NCBI RefSeq assembly: GCF_000149955.1
Contig: NC_030989.1
Span: 2,055,839 to 2,119,838, forward strand
Source: Fusarium oxysporum f. sp. lycopersici 4287
Taxonomy: Eukaryota > Ascomycota > Sordariomycetes > Hypocreales > Nectriaceae
DNA: 64,000 nucleotides
Direction: 5' to 3'
This document shows, one piece after another, positions 43,852-55,479 of the stretch. Both the position numbers and the translations under genes were made by a program. Under the pieces are notes generated by a model. The model was given only the letters and a program-made list of their open reading frames with translations, made no database searches and was not told the origin of the DNA. Position 1 is the stretch's first letter. Every line of letters starts with the position of its first letter.

Positions 43852-45126
43852 ATGGATCCGACACTTTTGATCAACGACATCGTCGAGCACGATACCTCCA
43901 CAAAGAAGCCCGTTGAGTTTAACGACCTGCCTATATCCTCTACCGGCTTCCCCCAACATAAAAGAAGATGGAAGACCTCCGCTTTCAAGCAGAAGCGCGC
44001 CGAGGCAGCCGGAGCAACAGCGCCTGCCGAACAACCTCAGACCGGAAAGCCGCCTCAAGCTTCGTCTTCAGATGTAGATTTCAAGGCTGTTGAGAGACAA
44101 CGCATAGACCAGGAGAACCAGCAGAAGATTGCAAATATGACACCCGCCGAGATCGCTCAAGCCCAAGAAGATATCATGAACGGCTTGAACCCAGCTCTTA
44201 TTCAAAGGTTGCTATCGCGAGCCAATATCGAAGAGCAGTCTGGTCCCTCGCCTTTCGATGCACCAAAACAAGAGAAACCAGAAGAAACACAAGACCCTCC
44301 ACCTACGATTAAAGTCGAAGACGCTGCCGAGAACGAAGCACTGGAGAGTACCCCAGCGACTGCACCGCACGCTCACAAGGCCTCAATAGAATCGGCATCG
44401 CAAAGTCGCTCTTCAGTTTACCAAGCACCTTCATCGGAAAAGGTATCGGATCACTACGATGAGGACAAAGCCCCGGCACAAATACCACCCGACCTATTTC
44501 CTATCACCGACCAACCCAAGTCGGTTCATTTTCCTGTACCGCCAGCTTTGGCCGATCTCGACCCTTCCGACCCGAATTTCTTAGAATCGCTGCACAAGAA
44601 ATATTTTCCTAATCTACCCGCCGACCCTAGCAAGCTCGCATGGATGGCTCCCATTCCTACCGAGGACAGTCCGGCTGACAAAGACTCTTCATACTATCCG
44701 CACCCCGAGATCGCTGTCAACGCTCTGCGCTTCGACTTCCAGGGCCGATTCTTATCACCAAGAGTCAGCCGATCCATTCCTTCTTCGAAGGGTTTACATC
44801 ACCATGGCGACGCCCCAGAGGCTGCAGGATACACAGTTGCGGAGTTGGCTCATCTTGCCAGAAGTGCTGTCCCTGCGCAACGATGTATGGCTTTCCAAAC
44901 ATTGGGGAGAATTCTATACCGTCTCGGACTCGGTGAGTGGGGTAAGAGTGAGGATGACCCTATTGCTATGGGAATCTGGGCAGCTGTCAAGAAGGGAAGG
45001 GTTCTTGATAGCTTGACTGAGGCTGCTATGACTGAAGGCGGTCATCGAGGAAGTCGAGTCTACGCTACTGAGGCTTTATGGCTATTTGAGAAGGGTGGCT
45101 GGAAGGAGAAATTTAAGGGCAGGTGA
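43852..45126 (+). CDS. RBA50: RNA polymerase II-associated protein 1 homologue (Rba50/RPAP1)
   Basis: Assembly/import factor for RNA polymerase II (binds Rpb3). Single exon, 424 aa, close to yeast Rba50 (439). The RPAP1 N-terminal domain is visible at about 80-125: VERQRIDQENQQKIANM, then TPAEIAQAQEDIMNGLNPAL and IQRLLSRANIE. After an acidic, low-complexity linker, FLESLHKKYFPNLPADPSKLAW is followed by the RPAP1 C-terminal motif ALRFDFQGRFLSP and an alpha-helical end (HLARSAVPAQRCMAFQTLGRILYRLGLGEWG). The start (MDPTLLINDIVEHDT) is in good context (caaaATGG). Metazoan RPAP1 is much longer; this is the short fungal form. Confidence 0.92.
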   Translation: MDPTLLINDIVEHDTSTKKPVEFNDLPISSTGFPQHKRRWKTSAFKQKRAEAAGATAPAEQPQTGKPPQASSSDVDFKAVERQRIDQENQQKIANMTPAEIAQAQEDIMNGLNPALIQRLLSRANIEEQSGPSPFDAPKQEKPEETQDPPPTIKVEDAAENEALESTPATAPHAHKASIESASQSRSSVYQAPSSEKVSDHYDEDKAPAQIPPDLFPITDQPKSVHFPVPPALADLDPSDPNFLESLHKKYFPNLPADPSKLAWMAPIPTEDSPADKDSSYYPHPEIAVNALRFDFQGRFLSPRVSRSIPSSKGLHHHGDAPEAAGYTVAELAHLARSAVPAQRCMAFQTLGRILYRLGLGEWGKSEDDPIAMGIWAAVKKGRVLDSLTEAAMTEGGHRGSRVYATEALWLFEKGGWKEKFKGR

Positions 45127-46623
45127 TCGTGCCATTCCCGTTCTATAAAAAGTTGGTTATATGACCGATTCACGATAATGAGACAGCAAAATACAACTTG
45201 TATTTATAGAGGAACAGCACCTTGTCAGGTGTTAGAAAAGCTCGGCACTTGCAGACTCATTGATCCAGTCTATTGATCACAGCGGTGCGATAAACTTGGC
45301 CTGTCAAGGCCAATTGGTGCCACGTACCTTAGCCATGATAATGAATGATGTAGCAGGTGCTTGGCGTGAAAGACATCAGACCATGCATTCCTTGAGGAAT
45401 AACAGAGTCCATTGATTTGTTTTTGGGTGTCAGTTCACGTACCTTCCACTGTAAAAGCTTAACCAGGCGTAAGGTGGTAGGTTGACGCAATACCTTGTCA
45501 CAAACGATCAACAGAGGCACCACATACCTTACATACCACTACTAAAAGGGGGAATTATATGGTTGATGACGTGACTATAGCCACTGAGAGCATGTTCGAC
45601 GGAATTTCAAGCTGATGAATTGAACAGACATGCTCAAAACAACTCTGTATATCAGAAGCATATGCGGGTCTTGTGGCTCAAAGGTAATGGCTTAGCACTT
45701 GGAATAGAATAAAGGATGCATTCGGTGTTCCCGTTGAAAGAGCCTAACAGAGAGGGAAGAGTCCACGGAGCACTCGACGATCTTAGCATGATTGGCTGTG
45801 GTTTCTGATCAAAGAGAAATCTGGAGCCGCATGCACTGTAAAAATAGGTTTCTGAACTCAAGTGAGACAATGCATAGGCTGAGTCAAGGGCGAACGGTTG
45901 GCGGTGATTATGCGGTGTGTGGCTAGGTTGTACCCAGTAAGAAAAAAAGGGAGGCCACCTCAGCGGGAGCCTCCACTGGGCTTGGGCTCTGGGTTGCCTA
46001 CCACCTACCTTACGTACGGAAAAAAAGAATGGAAACCTGGTCCGGCCTAACGAAAAAAATCCATATTTACCTATGCTGGTGGCCAAAGCCGTCAACTTCT
46101 TTCTCTTCCCTCTTGTTTCGTTTCCCTTCAACCAAAAACATCACGGCACTGCCGCGCCAATTCCTCCTCTTTCTCCCTCCCTCTGGGTGACTTGCCGTCT
46201 TCTTTTTATCTTCCTTCCGGTCATCGAATCAGTCAGTTCTTGTCATACAACTTCGCTTTTTCGGCTTCGCTCAATCGCAATCGATCGATATTCCCCGCCA
46301 CTTTTTGTTTGTTGCTCCGCGACGACTTCAAACAACACCTCTCGATCCAAACCTTTACGAGTCGGATCCAGCGCTCCTGATCCCCTCTCAAGCGACTATT
46401 TGTACTGCTCTTCGTTGCGCAGTCAAAAAAGTACAACGCTTCTTTTGGCATTTTGCTCTCCCGCTTATTCGCCCAATCCGAATCTGAGCCTAAGCTTTCT
46501 GCCCCACGATCGCGATCTACATCGACGTCGATAAGTGCCCGCACACGACACGACAGAACTTTTTGACAACCGGCCCCAAAAAAGACCTACGCAAGACACG
46601 AGACACTGTGACTTTCACTAGCC
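45127..46623. other. Intergenic region and long leader of eIF2A
   Basis: About 1.5 kb. The last ~500 bp (46121-46540) is pyrimidine-rich, typical of a fungal promoter/5' leader. An ATG-started upstream frame of 153 codons at 46073-46534 ends 89 bp before the eIF2A start; it may be a long uORF or chance. TACCTTAC motifs occur at 45500-45535 and 46005. No other gene. Confidence 0.5.
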
Positions 46624-48700
46624 ATGGCGTCTCCGCTGCAGTTTGCCCACCGAACCCAGAGGGACATCGGCATCACCGACGCCGCGCCCGTCTATCAGCC
46701 TCTCGCTGGGTTCAAGAAGCCTGAAGGCAACCTCCGGTGCTGTACCTACTCGCCATGTGGTCGCTACTTCGCTTGGGCCTCTCCCGAGGCTGTCACTATC
46801 ATTGATCCCTCAACTGCCCAGCAGGTCCTGTCCCTCCCCATCTCCAACGTCTACGAACTCGGTTTCTCTCCTCGCGGTACTTTCGTCATCACCTGGGAAC
46901 GACCTGCCAAGGATGAGAACGGAGATGCCACCAAGAACCTCAAGGTCTGGCGTGTCGTAGAGGAAGGTGTCTCTGGTCAGGACAAGCAGCCCCTCGGCCG
47001 CTTTGTTCAGAAGCAGCAGCAAGGCTGGAACCTTCAGTACACAGCTGATGAGAAGTACTGTGCTCGTCTCGTTACAAATGAAGTCCAGTTTTACGAGAGT
47101 CACGATCTCGTCAAGGTCTGGAACAAGCTCCGAGTCGAGGGTGTTACCAACTTTGCTCTTGCTCCTGGCAGCCAAAACCACGCCGTTGCCGTCTTTGTCC
47201 CCGAGCGCAAGGTCAGCAACTAACCAAAGTTATTTTCAAGAGATGTATGCTGACAACTTCCAGGGCCAACCCGCTGCCGTCAAGGTCTTCAACGTCCCTC
47301 TTTTCACTAATCCAATCTCCCAAAAGACCTTCTTCAAGGGAGACAAGGTTCAACTGAAGTGGAACAAGCTTGGCTCCAGCCTTCTGGTGCTGGCCCAAAC
47401 CGACGTTGATCGCTCAGGCAAGAGTTACTATGGTGAAACCACGCTGTATCTGCTCAGCACCACCGGTGCTTTTGATGCCCGCGTGTCCCTAGATAAGGAG
47501 GGTCCCATTCATGATGTTTCTTGGTCCCACAACTCGAGAGAGTTCGGTGTTGTATATGGTACCATGCCTCCCAAGGCCACAATCTTCAACCACCGGGCCG
47601 TTGCAACGCACTCCTTCCCGATTGCCCCTCGCAACACTATCACTTTCTCGCCAAACGGTCGCTTTGTTTTGGTAGCGGGCTTCGGCAACCTTGCTGGTCA
47701 GATCGATGTTTACGATCTCGAGAAGGATTTCCGCAAGATTACCACTTTTGAGAGCGGTAACCCCAGTGTCTGCGAATGGAGTCCCGATAGTCGCTACATC
47801 ATGACTGCCACAACCTCCCCCCGACTCCGTGTTGATAACGGCGTCAAGTTGTGGCATGTTAGCGGCAGTCTCATGTATAACGAGGATATGGTCGAGTTAT
47901 ACAATGTTGTCTGGCGACCTCAGGGTCCCGAGAGCATTGCTCCTGGTGACCCTTTGACCCCCGTTCCTACGCCTCACGCCTCTGCTACGGCCTACCTGGG
48001 CTCGGTCAAGACTCCCAGCAAGCCCGCTGGTGCTTACCGCCCTCCCGGCGCCCGTGGTCTGGCCACTCCTCTGCACTTCAAGCGTGAGGATGAGGGCGGT
48101 GCCGCCCACGTTGTGAGCAACGGACTACCCAACGTCGGTCCCAACGGTTTCGGTCGCCCTCGCCGCGCTGTGCCCGGTGCTGACTTGGCTGAGCAAGCTC
48201 CCACGGTTAGGACCGTTCCTGGAGCTGAACCCTTGGGCGATGAAAACTCGTCCAAGTCTAAGAACAAGAAGAAGAGAAATAAGAAGAATGCCCAGGGTGA
48301 GGGCCGGCCCCAAGGCGAGCCTAACGGCGGAGCTAGCCTGGCGCCTCCTCCTCATGACCGAGGCCACGGCTCCGGCCACGAGGGTCGCAGCCCCGAGCGA
48401 CGCAATCACCGCAACCGGAGCCAATCGCGTAACAACCAGGCCCGAAGCCGCAGTAACACTCACCGCAACGGCCATGGACACCATGCTCATCAAAGCCAGG
48501 GTGCCGGAGGTGCTGCTCCTGATGCCGCACAGAACCCTAACGCCAAGAAGATCCGCAGTCTCCAGAAGAAGGTTCGCGCCATCGAGGACCTTGAGATGCG
48601 TCTGGCTGGCGGAGAGAAGCTCGAGGATACCCAGCTTAAGAAGATCAACACCAAGTCGTCTGTGCTTAAGGAGCTCGACGGATTGGAGAAGGGGAACTAA
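46624..48700 (+). CDS. Eukaryotic translation initiation factor 2A (eIF2A)
   Basis: Monomeric initiator-tRNA-binding factor of alternative initiation. Exons 46624-47211 and 47264-48700 (674 aa); one 52-nt intron. The N-terminal ~420 residues are WD-repeat-like blades (CTYSPCGRYFAWASPEAVTI, NVYELGFSPRGTFVITWERP, VQLKWNKLGSSLLVLAQTDVD, SYYGETTLYLL, NTITFSPNGRFVLVAGFGNLAG, VCEWSPDSRYIMTATTSPRL, LRVDNGVKLW). YRPPGARG and the Lys/Arg/Gly-rich part follow, then a C-terminal helix (KIRSLQKKVRAIEDLEMRL, GGEKLEDTQLKKINTKSSVL). All of this is typical eIF2A. The C-terminal linker holds Arg-Ser/His-rich stretches (RRNHRNRSQSRNNQARSRS) longer than in yeast. Confidence 0.95.
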
Positions 48701-49171
48701 AGGACGACTTTAGGGTTTGATAGGGGACAATACTTTTGGGTGATTCTGTAACAGAGTTGACATGTAGTAATAGGTTGGAATCTGTCAGGTTGGGAGTGTT
48801 GGCGAGCCATAGCGGACTCTGTGATATTGGACTGTACTTTGTTGGACACCTGCACGGCGTGGATATGTCGACTTTGTGGTTCTTCTTATGAAGGCGGTCA
48901 ACCAGGGAGTCTCAAAAGTCATTCGGATTACGGGAGACTTGGTCGGCGTACCATAGTCTGACAGTACAAAATCACAACAAAAATGAATCTCTTTGTCTAC
49001 ATTAATCATGATTTCCTACGGCATGATTTTGCAAGAACTTTTTGTGTTCAATCTGCCTCGTAGTGTTTTCTTCAGGTATATTTATTACCCATGGCTGGTG
49101 TGATGAAAAAAATCAGAGGTCATATACACACTTCCGCGTTTTCTCGTTCAACATCCAAGCCTCGATACGAG
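48701..49171. other. Intergenic region upstream of tRNA-Lys
   Basis: The eIF2A 3' flank. No gene is supported; the minus-strand frame at 48785-49009 lacks motifs. Confidence 0.45.
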
Positions 49172-49256
49172 GCCCGGTTAGCTCAATCGGTAGAGCGTGA
49201 GACTCTTAAATGAGTACACCATCTCAAGGTTGCGGGTTCGACCCCCGCATCGGGCT
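49172..49256 (+). tRNA. tRNA-Lys(CUU) with a 12-nt intron
   Basis: Acceptor stem GCCCGGT pairs with ATCGGGC (one G-U), the D arm is TAGCTCAATCGGTAGAGC, the anticodon stem is TGAGA/TCTCA, the loop carries CTCTTA with anticodon CTT, and the T arm is GCGGGTTCGACCCCCGC. The variable loop is AGGT. A 12-nt intron (aatgagtacacc) sits after position 37, the canonical nuclear tRNA splice site. Mature length is 73 nt plus CCA. A and B boxes (TAGCTCAATCGG; GGTTCGACCCC) are intact. The discriminator is T, as given in the sequence. Confidence 0.95.
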
Positions 49257-49572
49257 GTTCCTATGTTCCAGATGGGATTGAGTGATCGTTATTTTTGGAT
49301 TTTCATCTTTCTGCTTTGTTAGTTTAAGTGACTCGGTGTTTGGTTTTACATTTGTTTTTGCTGGCAAACTCAATCGTAGTAATGTTAGCACACTGAGTAG
49401 CACATTCTCCAAGGTATCTAACCTCTGTGTTATGGTTTTAACGTGAAACAAGCAATGACCCAAACTTTATTCTTCCCGTAGCAACAAAGTAACAATTCAC
49501 ACATTGGCATATATTCCTAGCTTCCATTTCAGAGTGCTATACTGTAAACAACCACGTATGCTTTTGTTATCC
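49257..49572. other. Short intergenic region between tRNA-Lys and MFS gene
   Basis: About 316 bp. T-rich sequence follows the tRNA end (e.g. TTATTTTTGG at ~49290), which could serve as pol III termination. No gene. Confidence 0.4.
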
Positions 49573-51466
49573 TCAATCGCCTGCTACCTTCTCCAACACC
49601 CCTACTTCCTCTGTCTTTGCATTTTCCGCTTCTCGTTGTCGCTTCTTTTCAAGCTTCTTCTGATACTTGGCTCTCTTCGCATCAAGTCGATCCTGCTCCT
49701 CTCTCAAAGCCCTGATGGCTGGACTCTTTGCTCTGATCTTTGCTCCGTATCGCCAGAACACGAATGGAATTGGAATCATAGCTACCTCAAGGAGGCCTAG
49801 AAGTGTTCCGGCCCATTGAGGAGTCATGGCGGCGTACATCTTAGGACCAGCCAGGGGCAGAACGCCTCCAGCAATACTTCGAATAACAGCGTTTCCGGCG
49901 AGGGCACTGGCAGCGTATATGGAGTACGCGCCAGCCAGATAGTTCGAGCCATAGATGAAGCTGATGGTGTTACCTGCACCGAAAGGGATGCCGAAAGCGA
50001 TCGGAATAGCCCAATGAATGGTCGCTGGCAGGCATGTCCACGAAAACACAAGCTGGCCGATCGGGGTCAGGATAGCGCCAATGGCCATGACCAGAGCCGT
50101 CGCTTCAGGCTGAGGCCTATCAGTTACTGGATCTCGAGGCTGAGAGTTGATCAGTCTCCGGAAGAGAGGCTCTGCGAAGATGGCAAGCATGGTTCCGACG
50201 CCGATGCCCACAAAGGCCAGTCCCGACATGCCTGCATCCCATCCACGGTGTTGGGAAAACACGATAGGGTATGCCACGAAACAGAGATAGAGGATGGCAT
50301 AAATCAGCGATATCCTGTGATGCCGTTAGCACACAGGAAACAGGCAGGCGAACAGGAATTGGACTACGACTCACCAGATATCCATAAACCACAAAATAGG
50401 TTCAGATGCCAACAGAGTGAATGGCCTACTCATGTTGATCTTTATCAGATGACGGGTGGAAACCCTTTGGTCATACTGACACCAATACCGCGGGTCATCG
50501 TTCTCCTTGCGCAATCGTGCGGCCTTTTGTTTCAGGATTGCGGGATGGTATGTCTCCTTCACTGTTATCATCATAAGAATTCCAACTCCACCAAGGATCA
50601 GAGGAATCCAGTTATCCCATCGCCATCCCAGATACTGGTACACAAAGCCGCCAATGATTGGGCCAGTAGATGGTCCATTCAGAGGCGCGATGGACCACAT
50701 GGACATGGCTGCAGCCAGATAATCTGGATCCGAGATATCGACGATAGTTCCAGGACTATTTGAGATCATAGCGGCACCAAAGACAGCACTGCGGCTGTGT
50801 TAGCACAGCTGTGACAAGGTTGGAAGACGTCACTTACCCAAAGAAGCGCACAACAATGATTTCTGTTAATGAAGTCGCCAGAGCACATGGCAGGATCAAC
50901 AAAGCCCATACAGTCAAGCAGACGATGTACACTTTCTGTCGACCGTACAGCTCACTCAGAGGGGCCACAATTAGACTTCCCACAGCAAGACCAAGCAAAT
51001 ATGTTGTCAAACCAAGCGTTGTCACAGTCGTTGACGCCCCAAACTCCTCAGCCAGGCCAGATACCGATGCAGTGTAACATGTGCTATACAAGACGACGAC
51101 CCACGTGGAATACGAGACACAGACGATAATCCACGCGCGATAACCCTTTGACCAGTTCCGGGGGTTATCTGGATCACCATCCTCAAAGAAAACCTCAAAG
51201 TCTGGGGGGCGAGAGGCGGCGCTGGTCACACTGGTGCCAGTTCTGGTATAAGTAATGGGTTCGCGAGCCTCGCGCTCTGCCTCTGTCTCGACATCTGGAG
51301 TGAGGGCGTGCTCCAGCGCCTCAAAGACGTCAGAGTCATGGGTGCGGCTGCGGCGTGTTTCAATGGTCCTGATGGGCTCTAGAATTGGCGACGACCCTGT
51401 TGAAGACGCTGAGGAAGACGACTCGGCGCCGTTGGCTGGCGATGCCTCCTCAAGGTCTTCTTTCAT
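49573..51466 (-). CDS. MFS transporter, drug:H+ antiporter-1 type
   Basis: Twelve-TM major facilitator. Exons 51466-50838, 50788-50375 and 50314-49573; introns 49 and 60 nt; 594 aa. The N-terminal ~105 residues are Ser/Glu-rich and cytosolic, ending in the family signature DPDNPRNWSKGYRAW. TM1-6 follow with the motif-A-like LSELYGRQKVYIV. TM5 contains the antiporter motif C-like SIAPLNGPSTGPIIGGFVYQYLGWRW, and WFMDIWISLIYAILYLCFVAYPIVF crosses the second intron in the typical TM7 position. Late helices include PIAFGIPFGAGNTISFIYG and the tail is Lys/Glu-rich. DHA1 members of this subgroup move drugs, polyamines or secondary metabolites; the substrate is not readable. No biosynthetic cluster surrounds it. 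CGG-rich sequence lies 720-810 bp upstream. Confidence 0.92.
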
Positions 51467-53632
51467 GACTGTTTATGTGTTGCTCCCAAACCTGGTTGTT
51501 GTGAGTTGACTGGCCAGATGGAATGCGATGGCGACTTTCACAATGAACTGTCGTCATGTGCCGACTCAGGTTGGTTGCCCTTGGTTTATAGGACAGTGCA
51601 GTTCACGACACAGGGGGGCAATAGTGAAATGTCTGAATTTTCAGAGATAAGGACGAGATAACATTGACGATGACCGGAAAACGGCACACAAGGGAATCAG
51701 AACTACAAACAGTTACACTACATGGGTAAGTGGTAAATTGCGCCCTAGGTATGTCCTACAGCCGATGTGGGTGCCGAAGGAGCTTTCACAGCAGTTTAGC
51801 CTCTCTCAAGTGGAGATCAACAAACTCTTGTCAGCGCCGGGTGGACCCTTTGGTGGGCTTGCTTGATCACATCTGTTAAGGATGCTGTGGGCAAGCCTGC
51901 AAACACTTAACTCGCCGGAACGGATCACGGACCGGCCCCGTTCTCATGGACCCAGCGGAGGAGATAAGCGTCTCAGGTCGGAGGGAAAAAGATCTACACG
52001 AGTCAACTGACGACCCTGCAAAATCTGAATCTGACTCTACTTCAGCCAGATCAGAATTCGACAAGACATATGAGAAGACCCAATTGTACAATCGAGAAGC
52101 AAAGCTAGACAAGAACAATAGCTGATGGTTGATGCGTCATTATACACAACAAGCCTTCACTCTTGGCGCTGTTTGCGATATCGACCTCCCCTTGGTCGGC
52201 GCCGAAGTCGGCGATACTCGGCCGAATGGGCCCCCTCTTTTCGGAGCCGCATCGGCCCCACAACGGCCGGATCTGAACCATAAAGGTGGTAAATGCTTGA
52301 TTGAACCTTCATGATGAGCTAACCTTATAGTCACATCTAAGGTCTGTCCTGGCCAATTCTGGAGTTAATACATGATTTATTACATGCTCTACTAATTAAG
52401 CATCACTGTTCTTGCAGAATCTGTTTATCAAGGTAGGTCACTTGTTCAGCTGGATCTTGAGGTTCAAGGCAGCAGCTGTGTAGTCTGTTGGCTTGCTACT
52501 AAGGTTATTATGTTTTTTTTTGGTTTTTGTTTTTTGACGTAGTGTATTACGCCTTATATTGTGGTTGTGCTTAGAAAATACCATGTTACTTGATGTGTGG
52601 TCACGGCATTACTTCCCTCTTTACGTGAATCATTGCATGGCCTTAACTATTTTTCTTTTAAGACCTAGTCAAGTGTTCTAACCAAAATGTCCCTGGATTT
52701 ACTATGTGTTGCATGCAAGCCCAATGAGGCTGGCCTGGGTGCTAAGTTAATCTTGTTGTTCTCTATACGCAGACTTGCATGTAGCCTATACTACAATTAT
52801 ATGATATTTGCATGCCGGGGTGGCGCATAGCATACCTTTCATGCCCAGGCAATTGAGAGATAATGCTGTTGGTCATAAATATGACTGGACGGCTCTCAAG
52901 ATTGGCATCCTTGGGTGACGTAGGTCATTGAGACTGAGTTCTGTATTTGTTGTTAGTAAGTAAGTATTCATTGGAAACTAACCCCTAAGCTTCGTTCTTA
53001 ATTTATACATTTATCTCGTCGATTCACAAGTTTACTTAAACAAAAGGGGCCTTTGTTTGGATGAGCGACTGAACACTTGCCCACGAAACATGGTTCAGTC
53101 AGTATCAGACGAGGGTCAGTTCCTTAGGCGTTATTTGGTTGTCATCATTTCGCTCCATTTAGGGATGATCAACGTGAATGAGCCTTTGTGGGCATGGCCT
53201 AGATGAGCGTTCCCTGCAGACACTCTATCCACGAACAACTAGGTTAAAGTCTTGGTATTATTTTTTATATTGGCGAATCTGCTCACAGCGGAGATGGCCT
53301 GACCCTGGAACCCCTAACTCATATAGATTTTGCTCAACTAGCAAGTGTATACTTACTTATACATAACACTCTCGTCCATTTCTACCGAGACATTCTTTTT
53401 TTTTTTTTTCAGTCCTTCCACAAGGTGTCATACTTGTTTGTGCTTTCCCTCCCGGTACGCCACGCACCCAATGAGGTCTCAAAACAAGACCAGTATTAGG
53501 AACTATACACATATATACATGATTATCTTCACCCAAATATGGGCCTGGTGTAAATGTAACCAGGGGTAAGTTTATGCCGTCCAACGTTAAGATAAAATGA
53601 TAGCCGCCGTGCTGAGCGGGTATAGACTATTT
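51467..53632. other. Intergenic region with CGG cluster
   Basis: About 2.2 kb between the MFS start and the HAD-like gene's stop. Contains a cluster of CGG/CCG triplets (52195-52270), T-runs (52510-52545, 53395-53410), and AT-rich sequence. Short open frames (51876-52118, 52129-52334, 53178-53584) lack motifs. No gene supported. Confidence 0.5.
52195..52270. promoter_or_regulatory. Cluster of CGG triplets / palindromes upstream of the MFS gene
   Basis: Within ~75 bp there are about seven CGG/CCG triplets, with self-complementary groups CGGCGCCG, CGGCCG (twice) and CGGAGCCG. CGG half-sites are the targets of Zn2Cys6 regulators, which often control DHA1 transporters. The cluster is ~730-805 bp upstream of the MFS start; the link is inferred. 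Confidence 0.35.
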
Positions 53633-55479
53633 CTAATAGTAATGCTGAAGATCCGAGTTGTTGTTGGCTGCTTGAACGCCCATGGGCCGTCCTTGTGATG
53701 GTGCTGGACCTCGAGGCGGTTGTGGGCCTCGGCCTTGACTGGGACCGCTGGGCGCTGATACGGGAGGGTTGTTGGTTTTGCTGAGCGGCGGGTAGGCGTC
53801 ATCGTAATCCACCTGTGGCCCGTAGCCGCCCTGCTGGTTCTTTGGCTCAACATCGTCGAGAGACCGATAGTTGTAGCCTCCTCCTCTACCACGACCACCA
53901 CGGCCGCCTCTGGCATTACCACGGCCGCCACGGCTACCTCGACCTCGACCCCCTCGGCCGCCTGAATGATAGCCTCGGGACTCGTTGCGTCCGCTGTAAT
54001 GACCATGTGGGTTTCTCTGGTTCCAGTCCTCATCGCCGTTATGCTTCCTTTTAGATGATTTGTTGGCAAATAAACTTTCGTACTCGTCTTCTCTTGGATC
54101 CTCTGGCTCGATGCGTAGAATGACCTTCTCACCAACCACAGTTTCGAAAACAAAAGACTTTTCTGGTGGCAGGGGTTGCCAGTTCTGAATCTTTCCCGCG
54201 TCCATGGGTCTGATGCCCTTCCTCAATGCTAGCACGACGAGCGGACTGGGGTTGTCGGTATGGAACTTGGCGTGTTGGGGGATAGGTCGAAGCTGTGCCG
54301 CCCAAATACTATTCTCAAAGCAAGCTGTGCCCACCACCTCCCACTTCATCTTACTGCCCATGCCGCCGACCTTTTCCAGGATACTAGCTGGACACGGCCG
54401 GGGGCAGATGAGAATGTTGTTGCCGTGGTACTTCAGCTCATGCTGGGGCATGTTTTGTGGTATATGTGCGAGCTTGATGAGCTTCTTTGTGTCCTCGGGC
54501 CCAATCATGTAACCAGTGAAGAACACAGTCTTCTTAATCCTGAGCCGATGCTGGCGTCCCCGTGGGGATTGCTTCGAGACCATCTCGTTGTGGATGTTTA
54601 TCATGTGCTGAATCTCGGCGACCTCGATGACGGGATCTAGAGTCGTCGCGCAATCCGCCACTTGGATCACTTCAGCTGTAAGAGGGCCACGTGTTGGGGT
54701 TATGTTTTGTTGGCGGTTGAACTCGGCGAAGAAGTCGCGGAAGCCTTTTGTGTGTTTTGGTCGATCCTCATATACGCGAATCTCTTCTGCTTGCTTGTAT
54801 GTCTCCATCAGGGCCCCGAGAAAGAGTTGCTTGAAGTGCATCGTACTTTGAAACTTTTGGCTTGAGGGGCTCACCGCGGGTTTGAGACCAATCATATCGA
54901 ATTCGAGTCCTTTGGCCGTCACCATCTTCTTTATCAACTCAGCGAACCCGCGCTCCGATCGACCCGTTAGTAGAACGCAGAGGGCGTCTTTCTGCTTCAT
55001 GCTCAGCTTGACAAGATCAACAATTTTGTCGTTCCACCAGCCATCCCAGGCACGCTTTTCCTCAATATCGATGCCTTCCCCTGTCGCCGCGAGGATGCGG
55101 CTGTCATGCCACCAGCCGCCATTGACAAACGTTTCCTGATTCGATAATGTTCCAATCGTGGGCCCGTTCCAGAGTTGGGGATTCGGTAGAGGGGTCTTGA
55201 ATACTGAATTGTGTTAGATGCATGCTATGTTTCCATTGACTGAGCCGCGAACTCACGAGTGTTGTCGAAATCGTAGACGTGCAAGGATTTGATCTTGTCG
55301 ACGGCTGCAGAGGGTGAATTAGCGTTATGCGTGGGAAGCAGACGGAACGAGAATATGGACACGATTTATCACGAACCTGGTAATGAGTTGTTCAGAACGG
55401 ACCATCGCCCCAGAGCTGTGATAGTGTGTTGCGACGCGGCGGCTGCAGGCCCATGATATGCGCTGAAGGCCGAAGCCAT
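53633..55479 (-). CDS. HAD-superfamily Swiss-army-knife RNA-repair-like protein with RGG tail
   Basis: Exons 55479-55377, 55304-55257 and 55203-53633 (introns 72 and 53 nt), 573 aa. The HAD motif I is plain in VYDFDNTLFKTPLPNPQLW: D46 is the nucleophile and D48 the second Asp. GGWWHDSRILAATGEG and VLLTGRSERGFAELI (motif II) follow. The middle segment (RIKKTVFFTGYMIGPEDTKKL; RPCPASILEKVGGMGSKMKWEVVG) and a long Arg/Gly tail (GGRGGRGRGSRGGRGNARGG) complete the layout. The N-terminal family is known as a HAD RNA repair-like domain; the activity is predicted as polynucleotide 3'-end phosphatase or related, and no substrate can be read here. The RGG boxes suggest RNA binding. Another frame (53587-54153) is a shadow of the tail. 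Confidence 0.85.

Noticed and set aside
46967..47260. In-frame extension of the eIF2A second exon (577-codon frame starting at 46967)
   Set aside because: The first ~100 codons are out of frame with exon 1 and precede the 3' splice site at 47263; the spliced model gives an unbroken WD-repeat protein.
49816..50763. 315-codon plus-strand open frame
   Set aside because: It lies antisense to the MFS transporter exons and introns, reads through the transporter introns, has no domain and looks like the low-complexity reverse frame of membrane helices.
53587..54153. 188-codon minus-strand frame
   Set aside because: Shifted frame of the RGG tail of the HAD-like gene (gives Val/Glu repeats).
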